Of a DNA stretch of 39,167 nucleotides, positions 23,955-31,460 are shown one piece after another. A program made the translations under genes and the position numbers. Position 1 is the stretch's first letter. Each line of letters begins with the position of its first letter. The notes beneath the pieces were generated by a model, which ran no database searches, was not told the DNA's origin, and worked only from the letters and a program-made list of their open reading frames with translations. This DNA is from Nitrososphaeraceae archaeon (GTDB taxonomy: Archaea > Thermoproteota > Nitrososphaeria > Nitrososphaerales > Nitrososphaeraceae), in NCBI GenBank assembly GCA_021325295.1, contig JAJPHM010000026.1, positions 1 through 39,167 of the forward strand, written 5' to 3'.

Positions 23955-24284
23955 CTAGAGCCTCGATAACCTGATATTCGTGTATCCCAACGCTTTGAGC
24001 TCGTCTTCCATCTGCTGTTCAATGCTGTTTTTTTTCTTCGCAGAAGTAAATGAAACTAGCGGCTCTCCTGCGTCTTGGTCTACAAGCTTGGTCAGACCTT
24101 TCATATCCAAGATGGAGGCCTCTGCACCGCATCGGGGACAGATTAAGAATCCTTGACGCTTTGGGTTCAAGATCATCTTGACCACCTCTATAGGTTTGCA
24201 AGAATCGCAGAATTTTTCTATATCGTACTTGTCCGTGATGATCTTGAAATAATCATCAGGCAGTTTTTTGGTCCTGGGAGGCAT
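23955..24284 (-). CDS. Small zinc-ribbon protein
   Basis: Encodes 109 residues from the ATG at 24284, which lies 2 nt after the TAA of the terminase; a longer reading overlapping the terminase is unlikely. CDSC and CPRC pairs about 22 residues apart form a zinc ribbon. A helical, charged C-terminus follows (EQQMEDELKALGYTNIRL). It sits between large terminase and portal, a slot where a packaging accessory protein is possible. Function unknown. Confidence 0.65.
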   Translation of the reverse strand: MPPRTKKLPDDYFKIITDKYDIEKFCDSCKPIEVVKMILNPKRQGFLICPRCGAEASILDMKGLTKLVDQDAGEPLVSFTSAKKKNSIEQQMEDELKALGYTNIRLSRL

Positions 24285-24286
24285 TA

Positions 24287-25798
24287 TTATTGATTCTCCA
24301 CCCTGTAAGTGGCAGCACCCATTCTTAAACAATCAAACAGATCCATCGAATTCATTGTTTTATCCAGCTTGCCCTTATCATCTGTTACAGCCATCTTCAT
24401 CTGCAAAATCAGCTCTTCGAAAGCGGGATGTATCTCGAGGTAATGCCCTGACACCAGGGATTGGATGGCTTGCAAATACTCCTGTCCTTCCTTCTGCCCA
24501 AAACTCATAGGCTTGACTTTCCACCATCCTTCGCTCTCTTTTTCTTCTAGCTGGTCGTAGTTGGGATTCTCGCCTATTCTCTCTTTTGCGCCCCTGATAA
24601 AAACGGGGTTGGCAGCGTCTATTCCAATTCTGACAAAATTGAATTTTGAAAGCAAGAAATCAAGTTCTTGCATCGATTCATTGTATGACATCCCTGTAAA
24701 TTGCTTAGCGTGGTAGACTCGCACCTTGCCATCCAACAATGCCAAAACAAGCCAGGCGAATTTGCTATTCTGTTCTAAAAGACCAAAAGCGGGATCTACA
24801 AATAGCTTGCAATCTAGTGTCTTGTAACCTTCCAGATCATACGCTGCAATGCAGGCCTCAATATCCTCCAGCTTGAAGACATTGCCCTGTTGGAATCCAA
24901 AAATGCATTCATAGAATTGGCCGAATGCCGTTCCCTTGTTCCTACGCTCGGATTCCAAAAACTCTTGATTGATTACTCCTGCCTTTACTGCCTGCTCTGC
25001 CGTTACCTTGACAACCCAGAAATCCCCGGGCTTGTGTGTCTCGGGGTTGAAGTGTTGCGCTGTTTGGTATACGAACCCTTCCGGCATTCCTGGCACGGTT
25101 TCAATGATGCAGGTGCCGTTTGTATTTGCCAGTCTGGTCATTGCAGCATCTATCCCCCTGGTGAAATCGGAATCTGATGCTGTGATATCTGACATGTGGA
25201 TGTGCTTGACTCTCTTCCAGCTAAGGATTGCACCATAATTTTCAATTCCCAGTGCTATGATGCGTGAAGGCCTTGTCGGCTTCTCTGGGTTTTGAATATA
25301 GATCACTGAGGTTTTGCTCTGCTCATCCCTCAGCACCTTGTTCAGGTCTTTGCCCTCGATAGCGATTTCGTCTGGTTTGTTTATCAGATACTTGGAGTAG
25401 GCAGGAGAATCGATAATTGCCTTTCTGAGATCGTGCAGGTGCTGCTTGGCATGGTCCTTTGTCTGCGCTATCACAAGGGTATCATAACCTCTAGTCGACA
25501 GCGGATTTGATGTTGGAAAAAGGGCAAGCTGGAAGTCAATTACAGACCATTTGGAAGTCTCACCTACCTTGTTTGATTTGACTTCCAGCAGCCTTTTATG
25601 CTCAAAGAACAGCCTTGCGGTTTCGTACTGGTAGTCTGCAAGTCTTACGACAGGCAGGCCCGTGGCGGGGTGGATGAACAAACCGAACAGACGATAGAAC
25701 TTTTCAAAATCAACAGGGATTTTGTCGTTCCAGCTTACCTTATTGTTGTTGCTGTAATAATAGTCCTCCAGCCTTTTGACACGTGATTCACTGAGCAA
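24287..25798 (-). CDS. terL: Terminase large subunit
   Basis: Encodes 503 residues from a TTG at 25798. It packages viral DNA into proheads. The ATPase half has a Walker A-like SNKVGETSKWS at 75-85 (a deviant P-loop), Walker B-like HIHMSD ending at D204, and the coupling motif IIETVPGMPEG at about 231-241. The nuclease half has FVDPAFG with D335, RIGIDAANP with D394 and a late acidic SMDLFD, the RNase H-like triad. Segment spacing is normal for the family. It lies at the head of the virion module. Confidence 0.9.
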   Translation of the reverse strand: MLSESRVKRLEDYYYSNNNKVSWNDKIPVDFEKFYRLFGLFIHPATGLPVVRLADYQYETARLFFEHKRLLEVKSNKVGETSKWSVIDFQLALFPTSNPLSTRGYDTLVIAQTKDHAKQHLHDLRKAIIDSPAYSKYLINKPDEIAIEGKDLNKVLRDEQSKTSVIYIQNPEKPTRPSRIIALGIENYGAILSWKRVKHIHMSDITASDSDFTRGIDAAMTRLANTNGTCIIETVPGMPEGFVYQTAQHFNPETHKPGDFWVVKVTAEQAVKAGVINQEFLESERRNKGTAFGQFYECIFGFQQGNVFKLEDIEACIAAYDLEGYKTLDCKLFVDPAFGLLEQNSKFAWLVLALLDGKVRVYHAKQFTGMSYNESMQELDFLLSKFNFVRIGIDAANPVFIRGAKERIGENPNYDQLEEKESEGWWKVKPMSFGQKEGQEYLQAIQSLVSGHYLEIHPAFEELILQMKMAVTDDKGKLDKTMNSMDLFDCLRMGAATYRVENQ

Positions 25799-25831
25799 TC
25801 TGATTCACTCAACAATAACAACTTCATTATT

Positions 25832-26077
25832 TTATTTTTGAATTGGCGCTGCCTTCTGCGCCATCCCTGCCAATCTTTCAAGCTCTTGCACTCTTTTTTC
25901 AAGGTCATGATTCTTTGCTATGTTGGATTTTGCTTGTGCGACATACGCCATTGCTTTTGATAATTCTGCAATCGTTTTTGGATCTCGCGCAGACTCCATC
26001 TTTTCTTCTAGCCGTTTGAATGCTCTTCGGAGGCCCCTACCTTCATGATTATTTGTCGTCCAGTCGTAAGCAGGCAT
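25832..26077 (-). CDS. Small helical protein, small-terminase candidate
   Basis: Encodes 81 residues. It is almost fully helical and charged (RRAFKRLEEKMESARDPKTIAELSKAMAYVAQAKSNIAKNHDLEKRVQELERL), with a coiled-coil end. It directly precedes the large terminase, where small terminases usually lie. It lacks an obvious helix-turn-helix, so it may instead supply only the oligomerisation core or be an accessory protein. The 219-bp gap upstream may hold the promoter of the virion operon. Confidence 0.55.
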   Translation of the reverse strand: MPAYDWTTNNHEGRGLRRAFKRLEEKMESARDPKTIAELSKAMAYVAQAKSNIAKNHDLEKRVQELERLAGMAQKAAPIQK

Positions 26078-26296
26078 TTTTGAATATTCTGTGAGGAATT
26101 GAGCGTGAACCCTATAGGGAATTAAGGAGCATTGACTAATAATTAAAACAAAAAAGGAATGTTAGGCCAGTTAGTTAACCTTTCAATCCTATCATAGTTC
26201 GATTCAAACACCGCTCATTCCACCACCACCACCATCCTATCCGAGGCCTTGATAAGCGTGAAAATACCAGTCCTAATTTCTTACCCAGTCAATAAA
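26078..26296 (-). promoter_or_regulatory. Intergenic region before the terminase block
   Basis: No credible gene on either strand. On the minus strand a T/A-rich stretch (TTTTGTTTTAATTATTAG, about 26133-26150) lies 55-75 nt before the ATG at 26077 and is a plausible TATA region for the virion operon. A run of CCACCA repeats at about 26220-26235 on the plus strand is low complexity. I found no strong operator. Confidence 0.4.
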
Positions 26297-27262
26297 TTAA
26301 TAGCCGTTGTTCTTCTTGAAATCATCGTAGTTTGTCAGAACTGTGTTTATCTTTTCGTCCAGTATGATAGAGTTCTTCGCGCTAAACGTTTCTGTCTTCG
26401 GTTCGAAGATAAGCTGGCATTTGCAACACTGCACTTTGAATTCCTTCGTAGGTTCTTTTTCAATCAGGACACGCCAGGAGCCACACCGGCATTGTATTCC
26501 GTAGAAGCCCCTGTCGATCGCCTCCTGTTGGTTCTTCGGCTCAAAAAGCGGGTGGATCATTCTTGTTATTCCGACTTTCAGTTTGTGATATTGCTTGCCT
26601 GTCAGCGGCTTCCAATCCTTGACCATCTTGATGTACAGCTCTGTGACCTTGTCATTTATTGCAGCTGTTGATGCTTCGTATAGAATGAAATACTGTCTTT
26701 CAGAAACGTCTTTTCGGCCATCCCACTCCATGCCAATATTTTTGTTATGAACTGCGTAGCAGTACAGTAATTCTTTGCGCTCTTCACGGGGTATCTTTGT
26801 AAGAAATGCAGATGTTCTGAGCTTCGAAATGATCGCTTTCTTGATGTCGATCTCTTTTTCTATCTGTGTTATCAGTTGCTCGTTTTCCTGTTCAAAAGCA
26901 GTATATATAGAACTATTTTCTTGTCCAATCATTGGACTTGACTGATCTAGTTCAGAATCGGATTCGGAATAACCTAGTGGTGAGCAAATACGATAAACAA
27001 GACTACGACTGATGTTATAATCGTGTTTGAATATCAGTTCAAGTAGTCGTTTAGATATTTCTTTTTTCGGCCACCCTGCCTGCTCTGCAGCTTCGGCCGC
27101 CTTACGGATGTGATAGCTTTTTGTCTGGATGTTGTTCAGATTGATGTCAGACTCAAGCTCACGACTTGCTATGTTGCCAGCTTCTTGAAGATGGTAAAAG
27201 ATTTCAGCCTCAATGTCATTAGGTTGTCGTGAATTAGCTCCAGAAACATAAGCCTCTGCCAT
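26297..27262 (-). CDS. HTH and zinc-ribbon protein, packaging or late regulator candidate
   Basis: Encodes 321 residues. An N-terminal helical region contains a helix-turn-helix-like stretch (WPKKEISKRLLELIFKHDYNISRSLVYRICS, about 68-98). A coiled coil lies at about 125-150. The C-terminal part has a zinc ribbon, CRCGSW with CCKC (about 257-283). Zinc, HTH and position before the terminase suggest a DNA-recognition role: small terminase or a late transcription regulator. I recognise no named family. Confidence 0.62.
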   Translation of the reverse strand: MAEAYVSGANSRQPNDIEAEIFYHLQEAGNIASRELESDINLNNIQTKSYHIRKAAEAAEQAGWPKKEISKRLLELIFKHDYNISRSLVYRICSPLGYSESDSELDQSSPMIGQENSSIYTAFEQENEQLITQIEKEIDIKKAIISKLRTSAFLTKIPREERKELLYCYAVHNKNIGMEWDGRKDVSERQYFILYEASTAAINDKVTELYIKMVKDWKPLTGKQYHKLKVGITRMIHPLFEPKNQQEAIDRGFYGIQCRCGSWRVLIEKEPTKEFKVQCCKCQLIFEPKTETFSAKNSIILDEKINTVLTNYDDFKKNNGY

Positions 27263-27350
27263 CCCCAGTCAAATTCTAAAACATCGTAAATTTAAACACA
27301 GTGGTGGCCGTTCTCTTTTTTGAAAGGGAAAGGAAAGGAAAGATTTAAGC

Positions 27351-27433
27351 GCCGGCGAAGGGATTCGAACCCTTAAGGGGTTGAACACCCAAGCGCTTAG
27401 GGGGCGCTCGCCATACCATTAGGCGACGCCGGC
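27351..27433 (-). tRNA. Class II tRNA-like gene with atypical anticodon loop
   Basis: On the minus strand it forms a full cloverleaf. It has acceptor stem GCCGGCG/CGCCGGC, D arm GCC/GGC, anticodon stem AGCGC/GCGCT, an extra arm (GGGT...ACCC), and T arm AAGGG TTCGAAT CCCTT. The next base (27350) gives G73. The anticodon loop is CCCCTAA, so position 33 is C instead of the near-universal U, and the anticodon by position is CCU (Arg). A shifted CUA reading would need an abnormal loop. The acceptor helix extends to 10 bp with flanking bases. Like the tRNA at 1586-1669 it has class II shape and G73. Confidence 0.75.
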
Positions 27434-27440
27434 GCTTTTT

Positions 27441-27478
27441 GTCGGGCTTGCACCCGACACTATACGTTACGTATAGTG
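27441..27478. promoter_or_regulatory. Hairpin and 21-bp palindromic operator
   Basis: GTCGGG/CCCGAC (27441-27458) is a 6-bp hairpin with a 6-nt loop. It is followed by a palindrome at 27458-27478 with 10-bp perfect arms (CACTATACGT and ACGTATAGTG) and a single central base. A second palindrome of the same design lies at 28407-28427. The site lies between the gene ending at 27480 and the tRNA, so it could be a terminator for the former or an operator for the latter. Confidence 0.6.
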
Positions 27479-27479
27479 G

Positions 27480-27761
27480 CTATTTAATTGTATCTTTTAG
27501 TTCGATTTTGATTTCTTTGCCTGCCAGCTCGCAGGGGATCCTGGCCACATAGGCGTGGCTCTTGTCTTTGCCCAGGCCGTGAACGATTTCAACGGCCACT
27601 TTATCAGGTAGGTAGAAGGCCGCTCGGTGGCCGATCCAATCTTTCGGCACCCTGGCATAGCATCCGCCAGTCGGCCACTTTTTCACTACGGTCATTATTG
27701 CTATTGAGCGGTAGCTTGGGGTTTGTTTCTGCTTTTGTTTTTCTTTTTTCGTCTCAGGCAT
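27480..27761 (-). CDS. DUF2080-like small DNA-binding protein candidate
   Basis: Encodes 93 residues. After a Lys/Gln-rich N-terminal tail comes MTVVKKWPTGGCYARVPKDWIGHRAAFYLPD, then a beta end. The 'vKKxGnsG-vyvPKdWiGk' pattern resembles archaeal DUF2080 / AbrB-like small proteins. These are thought to bind DNA. The ATG overlaps the upstream stop by 8 nt. It ends right beside the palindrome at 27458, so it may regulate that site. Confidence 0.6.
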   Translation of the reverse strand: MPETKKEKQKQKQTPSYRSIAIMTVVKKWPTGGCYARVPKDWIGHRAAFYLPDKVAVEIVHGLGKDKSHAYVARIPCELAGKEIKIELKDTIK

Positions 27762-27975
27762 ATCTTGGAAGCACTTCGATGTATCCGGAAGCTTTCACCT
27801 GAGCGTCCACAGTTATAGTTTTTGCCTTCTTGCTCCATTCGTGCATAACAATAGTTTCGCCATTAATATCAAGGATGACAGACCGCTGGCCGTTTGGAGC
27901 TGTGATGAAAGATAGAGCCTTGATGGAGATAGTGGCCGATCCGTCTCCCTCGTGGTGATATTCATGCTCGGCCAC
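27754..27975 (-). CDS. Small beta-rich protein of unknown function
   Basis: Encodes 73 residues from a GTG at 27975. It is rich in beta strands (SATISIKALSFITAPNGQRSVILDINGETIVMHEW, TITVDAQVKASGYIEVL), with a His-rich start (HEYHHEG). I recognise no family. Its stop overlaps the next gene (27761) by 8 nt and the preceding stop lies 7 nt upstream, so it is an operon member in the early module. Confidence 0.6.
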   Translation of the reverse strand: MAEHEYHHEGDGSATISIKALSFITAPNGQRSVILDINGETIVMHEWSKKAKTITVDAQVKASGYIEVLPRYA

Positions 27976-27982
27976 TTGTGAT

Positions 27983-28219
27983 CTACTCCTTCTTACCCAC
28001 TTCGATAGGGGCCACTACCTCACCTTTCAGCTCAAGGTACTTTTTCGTCGCTCCGTACATCTCCAGCGCCTGTTGTATTGCAGATTCTGAGCTGCTGGCG
28101 AAGACATGTACAGTGATTCTTGCGCCCTTACCCGTCTGCTCAATCTTGACAGAGTGGCTAAAAGCTGGAGGGATTTCGGCTTGTTCGCTGTTTCGGTATC
28201 TATCCCAATTCGTACCCAT
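27983..28219 (-). CDS. Paralogue of the small protein at 1799-2002
   Basis: Encodes 78 residues. SVKIEQTGKGARITVHV is almost the same as SVKIEQTAKGAATISVHV in the plus-strand protein at 1799-2002. Both continue into a helical region (SAIQQALEMYGATKKYLELKG). The N-terminal 20 residues differ. The family is unknown to me. Its ATG shares bases with the upstream TAA (TAATG). Presence at opposite ends of the provirus suggests a duplicated regulatory or nucleic-acid-binding module. Confidence 0.7.
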   Translation of the reverse strand: MGTNWDRYRNSEQAEIPPAFSHSVKIEQTGKGARITVHVFASSSESAIQQALEMYGATKKYLELKGEVVAPIEVGKKE

Positions 28220-28416
28220 TACTGTCTTGCCCCCATGAACTTTTCATGTCTGGCCCACCACATCCACTGCTCAGTGGCAGACGGTTCGAGAATTGAAACA
28301 TCAACACCCAGCCGCTCAGAATTGCAGAAGGGACAAAAAGCATTGTGTTCCAATTCTTCTTTTGACTTGTTTTCGTTTGCCTGTGTGGTATTTGGCATGT
28401 TATAGTCACTATACAT
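28219..28416 (-). CDS. Small zinc-type protein with CPFC motif
   Basis: Encodes 65 residues, or 59 from an internal ATG at 28398. It contains CPFCNSERLGVDVSI and a distinctive C-terminus (WMWWARHEKFMGA). Only one CxxC pair is visible, so zinc would need a dimer or other ligands. The first ATG lies within the 28407-28427 palindrome, so a repressor there would block this start. That may favour the internal ATG. Confidence 0.62.
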   Translation of the reverse strand: MYSDYNMPNTTQANENKSKEELEHNAFCPFCNSERLGVDVSILEPSATEQWMWWARHEKFMGARQ

Positions 28417-28427
28417 TATGTATAGTG
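28407..28427. promoter_or_regulatory. 21-bp palindromic operator
   Basis: Perfect 10-bp arms CACTATACAT and ATGTATAGTG flank one central T. The plan is identical to the palindrome at 27458-27478 (shared CACTATAC...GTATAGTG). It overlaps the first ATG and probable promoter of the gene at 28219-28416, so it is placed as an operator for that operon. Confidence 0.65.
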
Positions 28428-28452
28428 TTATATTTAGGTGTTTCTGTGTGTA

Positions 28453-28644
28453 TCAATATTCCACTTTCCGCTTTTGCAAAGCTAGAATGGAAGCTGGTCT
28501 GACACATCTGAAAAGATAGCTTCTATGGCCGGTGACGCCCGGGCATTCTCGCAAATGTCGTTTCATTCTCTGAGTGGTAGTCTTGTAGTTGTTGTGACAG
28601 AAAACGCAACAAACAGAGTACAGGATTTGGTCTGGCCTGGTCAA
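28453..28644 (-). CDS. Small C2H2-type zinc-finger protein
   Basis: Encodes 63 residues from a TTG at 28644 that directly follows the TAG of the upstream gene (28645-28647). CCVFCHNNYKTTTQRMKRHLREC has the spacing of a BED/C2H2-like finger (CxxC...H...C), followed by a basic tail (HRSYLFRCVRPAS). Such proteins usually bind DNA. Role in this virus unknown. Confidence 0.68.
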   Translation of the reverse strand: MTRPDQILYSVCCVFCHNNYKTTTQRMKRHLRECPGVTGHRSYLFRCVRPASILALQKRKVEY

Positions 28645-28806
28645 CTAACTGTTATTGTCCTGCTCCATCGCTTTCATCTGCGCAGCTACCATCTTGAAAG
28701 CGCATTTTATAGCCTCATCTCTACTATGTCTCGATATCGGCTTCTCGCAGACAGGGCAGGGCATCTTCCTGAACTTTTTGTAGAATTTGTCTGTGTTGGT
28801 TACCAA
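28645..28806 (-). CDS. Mini zinc protein (53 aa)
   Basis: Encodes 53 residues from a TTG at 28806 (MVTNTDKFYKKFRKMPCPVCEKPIS...). It has one CPVC pair and a helical C-terminus (DEAIKCAFKMVAAQMKAMEQDN). It is below typical gene-calling cut-offs but fits exactly between its neighbours: its start lies 12 nt after the upstream TAA, and its TAG is immediately followed by the TTG of the next gene. Function unknown. Confidence 0.66.
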   Translation of the reverse strand: MVTNTDKFYKKFRKMPCPVCEKPISRHSRDEAIKCAFKMVAAQMKAMEQDNNS

Positions 28807-28818
28807 TTCAGTCTTCTG

Positions 28819-29022
28819 TTAGCAACCTTTCTTTCTGCCCTGAAAATTCCATTCGCATTTGATCCATCTAATCGGATTTTCTGATAATCGATACCAAACT
28901 TCTTTTCGCTTTATCTTGACTCCAAACACATCTCTCAGCTGAGCAAGACAGTCGTTACAAATGCCGACATTCTCACCATTTTTTATAATCCTCTGACAAC
29001 ACATGCAGATTTTCTCGGCCAC
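28819..29022 (-). CDS. Small zinc-ribbon protein
   Basis: Encodes 67 residues from a GTG at 29022 that directly follows the TAG at 29023-29025. CMCCQRIIKNGENVGICNDC gives two CxxC pairs 14 residues apart, a typical zinc ribbon. A basic C-terminus follows (KIKRKEVWYRLSENPIRWIKCEWNF). It is one of a run of mini zinc proteins in this region. Confidence 0.68.
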   Translation of the reverse strand: MAEKICMCCQRIIKNGENVGICNDCLAQLRDVFGVKIKRKEVWYRLSENPIRWIKCEWNFQGRKKGC

Positions 29023-29407
29023 CTAGGCGGAAGTGGCCGTTGGTGCAGGTGTAGGAGTAGGAGGATTGGGAATTTCGGCCACCTTCAAGATTTCCTTGTA
29101 GATTTTTTGAATCTCGGGGTTTGTTTCGTTGTCAAATCCATTATGGCAGGTTTCACACATCAATCTGTAGCAGTCTGGATTGTTCCTGACATCCTTGAGC
29201 CTAGCGAAAGAGCCACGGCTGCTTCTTCCTGAAAGGTCAGTTTTCTTGACGTGGGCAAATTCTAGCTCGTCATAGGTTGAGTTGCCACATACCTGGCAGC
29301 GCCCCCCCCCATTTCTGAATTTCAGAAGCTCGCTGATTGGCTATCCAGCGGCCGTAGTAGGATCGTGGCCCCTTCTGCTTTTCTTGCTGGACTTGTTCGG
29401 TGGCCAC
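29023..29407 (-). pseudogene. HNH endonuclease gene with 1-nt frameshift
   Basis: A GTG at 29407, directly after the MCM stop, opens a frame encoding MATEQVQQEKQKGPRS...EIQKWGG. The frame is broken at a run of nine C at 29302-29310 (G9 on the coding strand). Removing one base would join it to RCQVCGNSTYDELEFAHV, then NNPDCYRLMCETCHNG, a clear HNH-type zinc nuclease core (CxxC, H, CxxCH), ending at a TAG at 29023. The total would be about 127 residues. HNH nucleases near replication or packaging genes often aid DNA processing. Homopolymer error, true inactivation or slippage are all possible. Confidence 0.8.
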
Positions 29408-31438
29408 TCAGCCTTTAATCCATCGGAAATTATCCTTGCTGGTTTCCATTATCATCCTTTGTTTTTTTGCATCATCTATCAGCTCTGAAGCTTCGTAGAC
29501 ATTTTTTATCCAACCCTGCTTTTGCAGCTGGTCTATCAGTTTTTCTCGTGAAATGTCTGCAAATCTGTCGCCTGCACAGAGAAAGAGAAAGATTTGCTTG
29601 AACGCCTTTAGTAGCTCCATCTTGCTTTTCTGCGTCCCTGTCAGCACGCCTAAATCAATTTCACCAGTCCTCGGATCTATGCCAACTTTTGCGATGATTG
29701 TAGTGACATGCTTGATAGCCTGCTCTGCATCATCCTTTGTTACTGTATCTCTCAGATGCAATACTGCACGAGCGATAGCTTGACGCCACAAGCCGTTGAA
29801 TTGCCTGTTTGAAAATTTGATGCCGGAATCCAACGCCTGCTCCAGCTTTTTCATATCTTTCTGAAATGACTTGAAAACTTCCCTCACTCCTGACTCGAAC
29901 TTGATTTCCTTGATGGAGCGAGCGCAAGCGATATGCTCTCTCAGCTCTGGATCGATAACTATTTTTTCCGTCCCTTTTTCAAAGCGGTCGCTCTGTGCAT
30001 CCATTATGGCATTTTCCAGCTCTTCATTATATGCTGAGCTTGGATCTATATGGTACAGATCTATCCTGTCAAGAAAATCCTCCGGCAGATTGATGTTCCA
30101 GGCTAAACTCTGTTTCGAATCATATTTTTTAGCCTTGAAATTACCAAATACCGCCCACGGGCTGGCCGTTTCAAATCTTTTGTTCAATATCTTGGTCTCC
30201 TGGTAGAATCCCTTATCGAGAGGTGTATTGAGTTGCGATAGGTATTCACGCTTGATTTTGTCCACCTCATCAAGATAGATTGGGTGGCCGTTGAACAATA
30301 CGGCGGCCCCAGCTTTGGCCACTTTCTTTTTTGTTCGCTCGTCTGGTTCTAGCCCCACCACCAACCCCACTGCAGAGGCTCCAGCTGAATCGACATAGCC
30401 ACCACTTGTGAGGCCTGACATGTACATAGCCAGATCCGTTTTAGCTCGGCCAGGGTTGCGCAGCACAAGGATGTGGATATCTGTCCGCTCTCCCACGTTT
30501 TCGACAGCGCCACTTACTGCCTGCCTGAGTAGTGATAGTTTCAACAAGTCTTCTCCCACGATAGAGGGAGCCAGCTTTGACACCAGCTCGGCTTCTACGT
30601 CTTTTCCCTGCCTCTGCAAGTCGGCCACCCATTTTTTGCGGACGGCCACCAGCTCGGGCGTAACGGCCACTTTCTCCTTGGTGGCCGTGGCCACCTTCTG
30701 GATGCTGTTAATTTCGAGATAGAGAAAGAATGTCTGCACAGAGCCGACTGGCTGCTTATCTTCATTCTTTGATAATCTGACAAATCCTGACACTATCCAT
30801 GTCTCGCCAAAATCCGGCGTTTCGAACGCCTTCTGGCCCCTAATATCCAGCCAGTATTTCAGTGATTTGTCGGTGGCCATTCCATTCTGATCTAAAACTA
30901 TGACCTCGATGTAGCGCTGGTCTTGCAGGTTGTCGGCGGCCACTTCTTCTTCAAGGTCTTTTTCCTCGCAATGCTCGCACTTTGATTTTGTCCTTGACAG
31001 CTCGCCACAATGCCAGCAGCGATAAACTAGCCTGGTCTTGATATGCTGAAGAGACTCGATAGCGTGGACCTGGCAGGGGCCTAGCGCTACGAACTTGTCA
31101 AGCATTGTGCGGTCAAGGCGCTTGACTGGCGGCAGCTCATAGACTTCTATCTCTAGCTGGCGCTTCAGAAGATTGACAAACTCGACCTCTCCTTTTGTTT
31201 CAAAGTGGCCGATGATGGCCGCTTTCATCGCTTCAAAGAAAGTGGCCGCTTCATTCAGTAGAAGAGTGGTCAGCTGTGGCGATAGATGATAGTGCTTGAC
31301 CTTGAAAACGGGATGTTGCAGGGTTTGTAGCTGTGTCATCTGCTCAAAATACACAAGACGGCCACCTTCGATAAAGTTGTCAATCCAGTATTCGCATTCG
31401 TCTTTCCATCCAGCGATAGTGGCCTCCTGTTTTGACAT
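29408..31438 (-). CDS. mcm: MCM-family replicative helicase
   Basis: Encodes 676 residues. It unwinds DNA at the viral replication fork. The N-terminal domain has a zinc pair CWHC and CEHC (141-157). The AAA+ core has a Walker A variant RNPGRAKT (327-334; MCM consensus GDPGxAKS), Walker B IYLDEVD (387-393), sensor 1-like WAVFGNF, and an arginine finger segment LPEDFLDRIDL with R458. A C-terminal helical part follows, ending in a possible winged helix. It lies in the middle of the early module. MCM genes are known in several archaeal viruses and proviruses. Confidence 0.92.
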   Translation of the reverse strand: MSKQEATIAGWKDECEYWIDNFIEGGRLVYFEQMTQLQTLQHPVFKVKHYHLSPQLTTLLLNEAATFFEAMKAAIIGHFETKGEVEFVNLLKRQLEIEVYELPPVKRLDRTMLDKFVALGPCQVHAIESLQHIKTRLVYRCWHCGELSRTKSKCEHCEEKDLEEEVAADNLQDQRYIEVIVLDQNGMATDKSLKYWLDIRGQKAFETPDFGETWIVSGFVRLSKNEDKQPVGSVQTFFLYLEINSIQKVATATKEKVAVTPELVAVRKKWVADLQRQGKDVEAELVSKLAPSIVGEDLLKLSLLRQAVSGAVENVGERTDIHILVLRNPGRAKTDLAMYMSGLTSGGYVDSAGASAVGLVVGLEPDERTKKKVAKAGAAVLFNGHPIYLDEVDKIKREYLSQLNTPLDKGFYQETKILNKRFETASPWAVFGNFKAKKYDSKQSLAWNINLPEDFLDRIDLYHIDPSSAYNEELENAIMDAQSDRFEKGTEKIVIDPELREHIACARSIKEIKFESGVREVFKSFQKDMKKLEQALDSGIKFSNRQFNGLWRQAIARAVLHLRDTVTKDDAEQAIKHVTTIIAKVGIDPRTGEIDLGVLTGTQKSKMELLKAFKQIFLFLCAGDRFADISREKLIDQLQKQGWIKNVYEASELIDDAKKQRMIMETSKDNFRWIKG

Positions 31439-31460
31439 CTCTGCTCTTGATTTTGGCGGT

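Noticed and set aside
26249..26671. Plus-strand ORF of 140 residues over the late control gap
   Set aside because: It overlaps the HTH/zinc gene end on the minus strand; low-complexity start and no motif.
30408..30722. Plus-strand ORF inside the MCM gene
   Set aside because: It is an antisense frame of the helicase with no support of its own.
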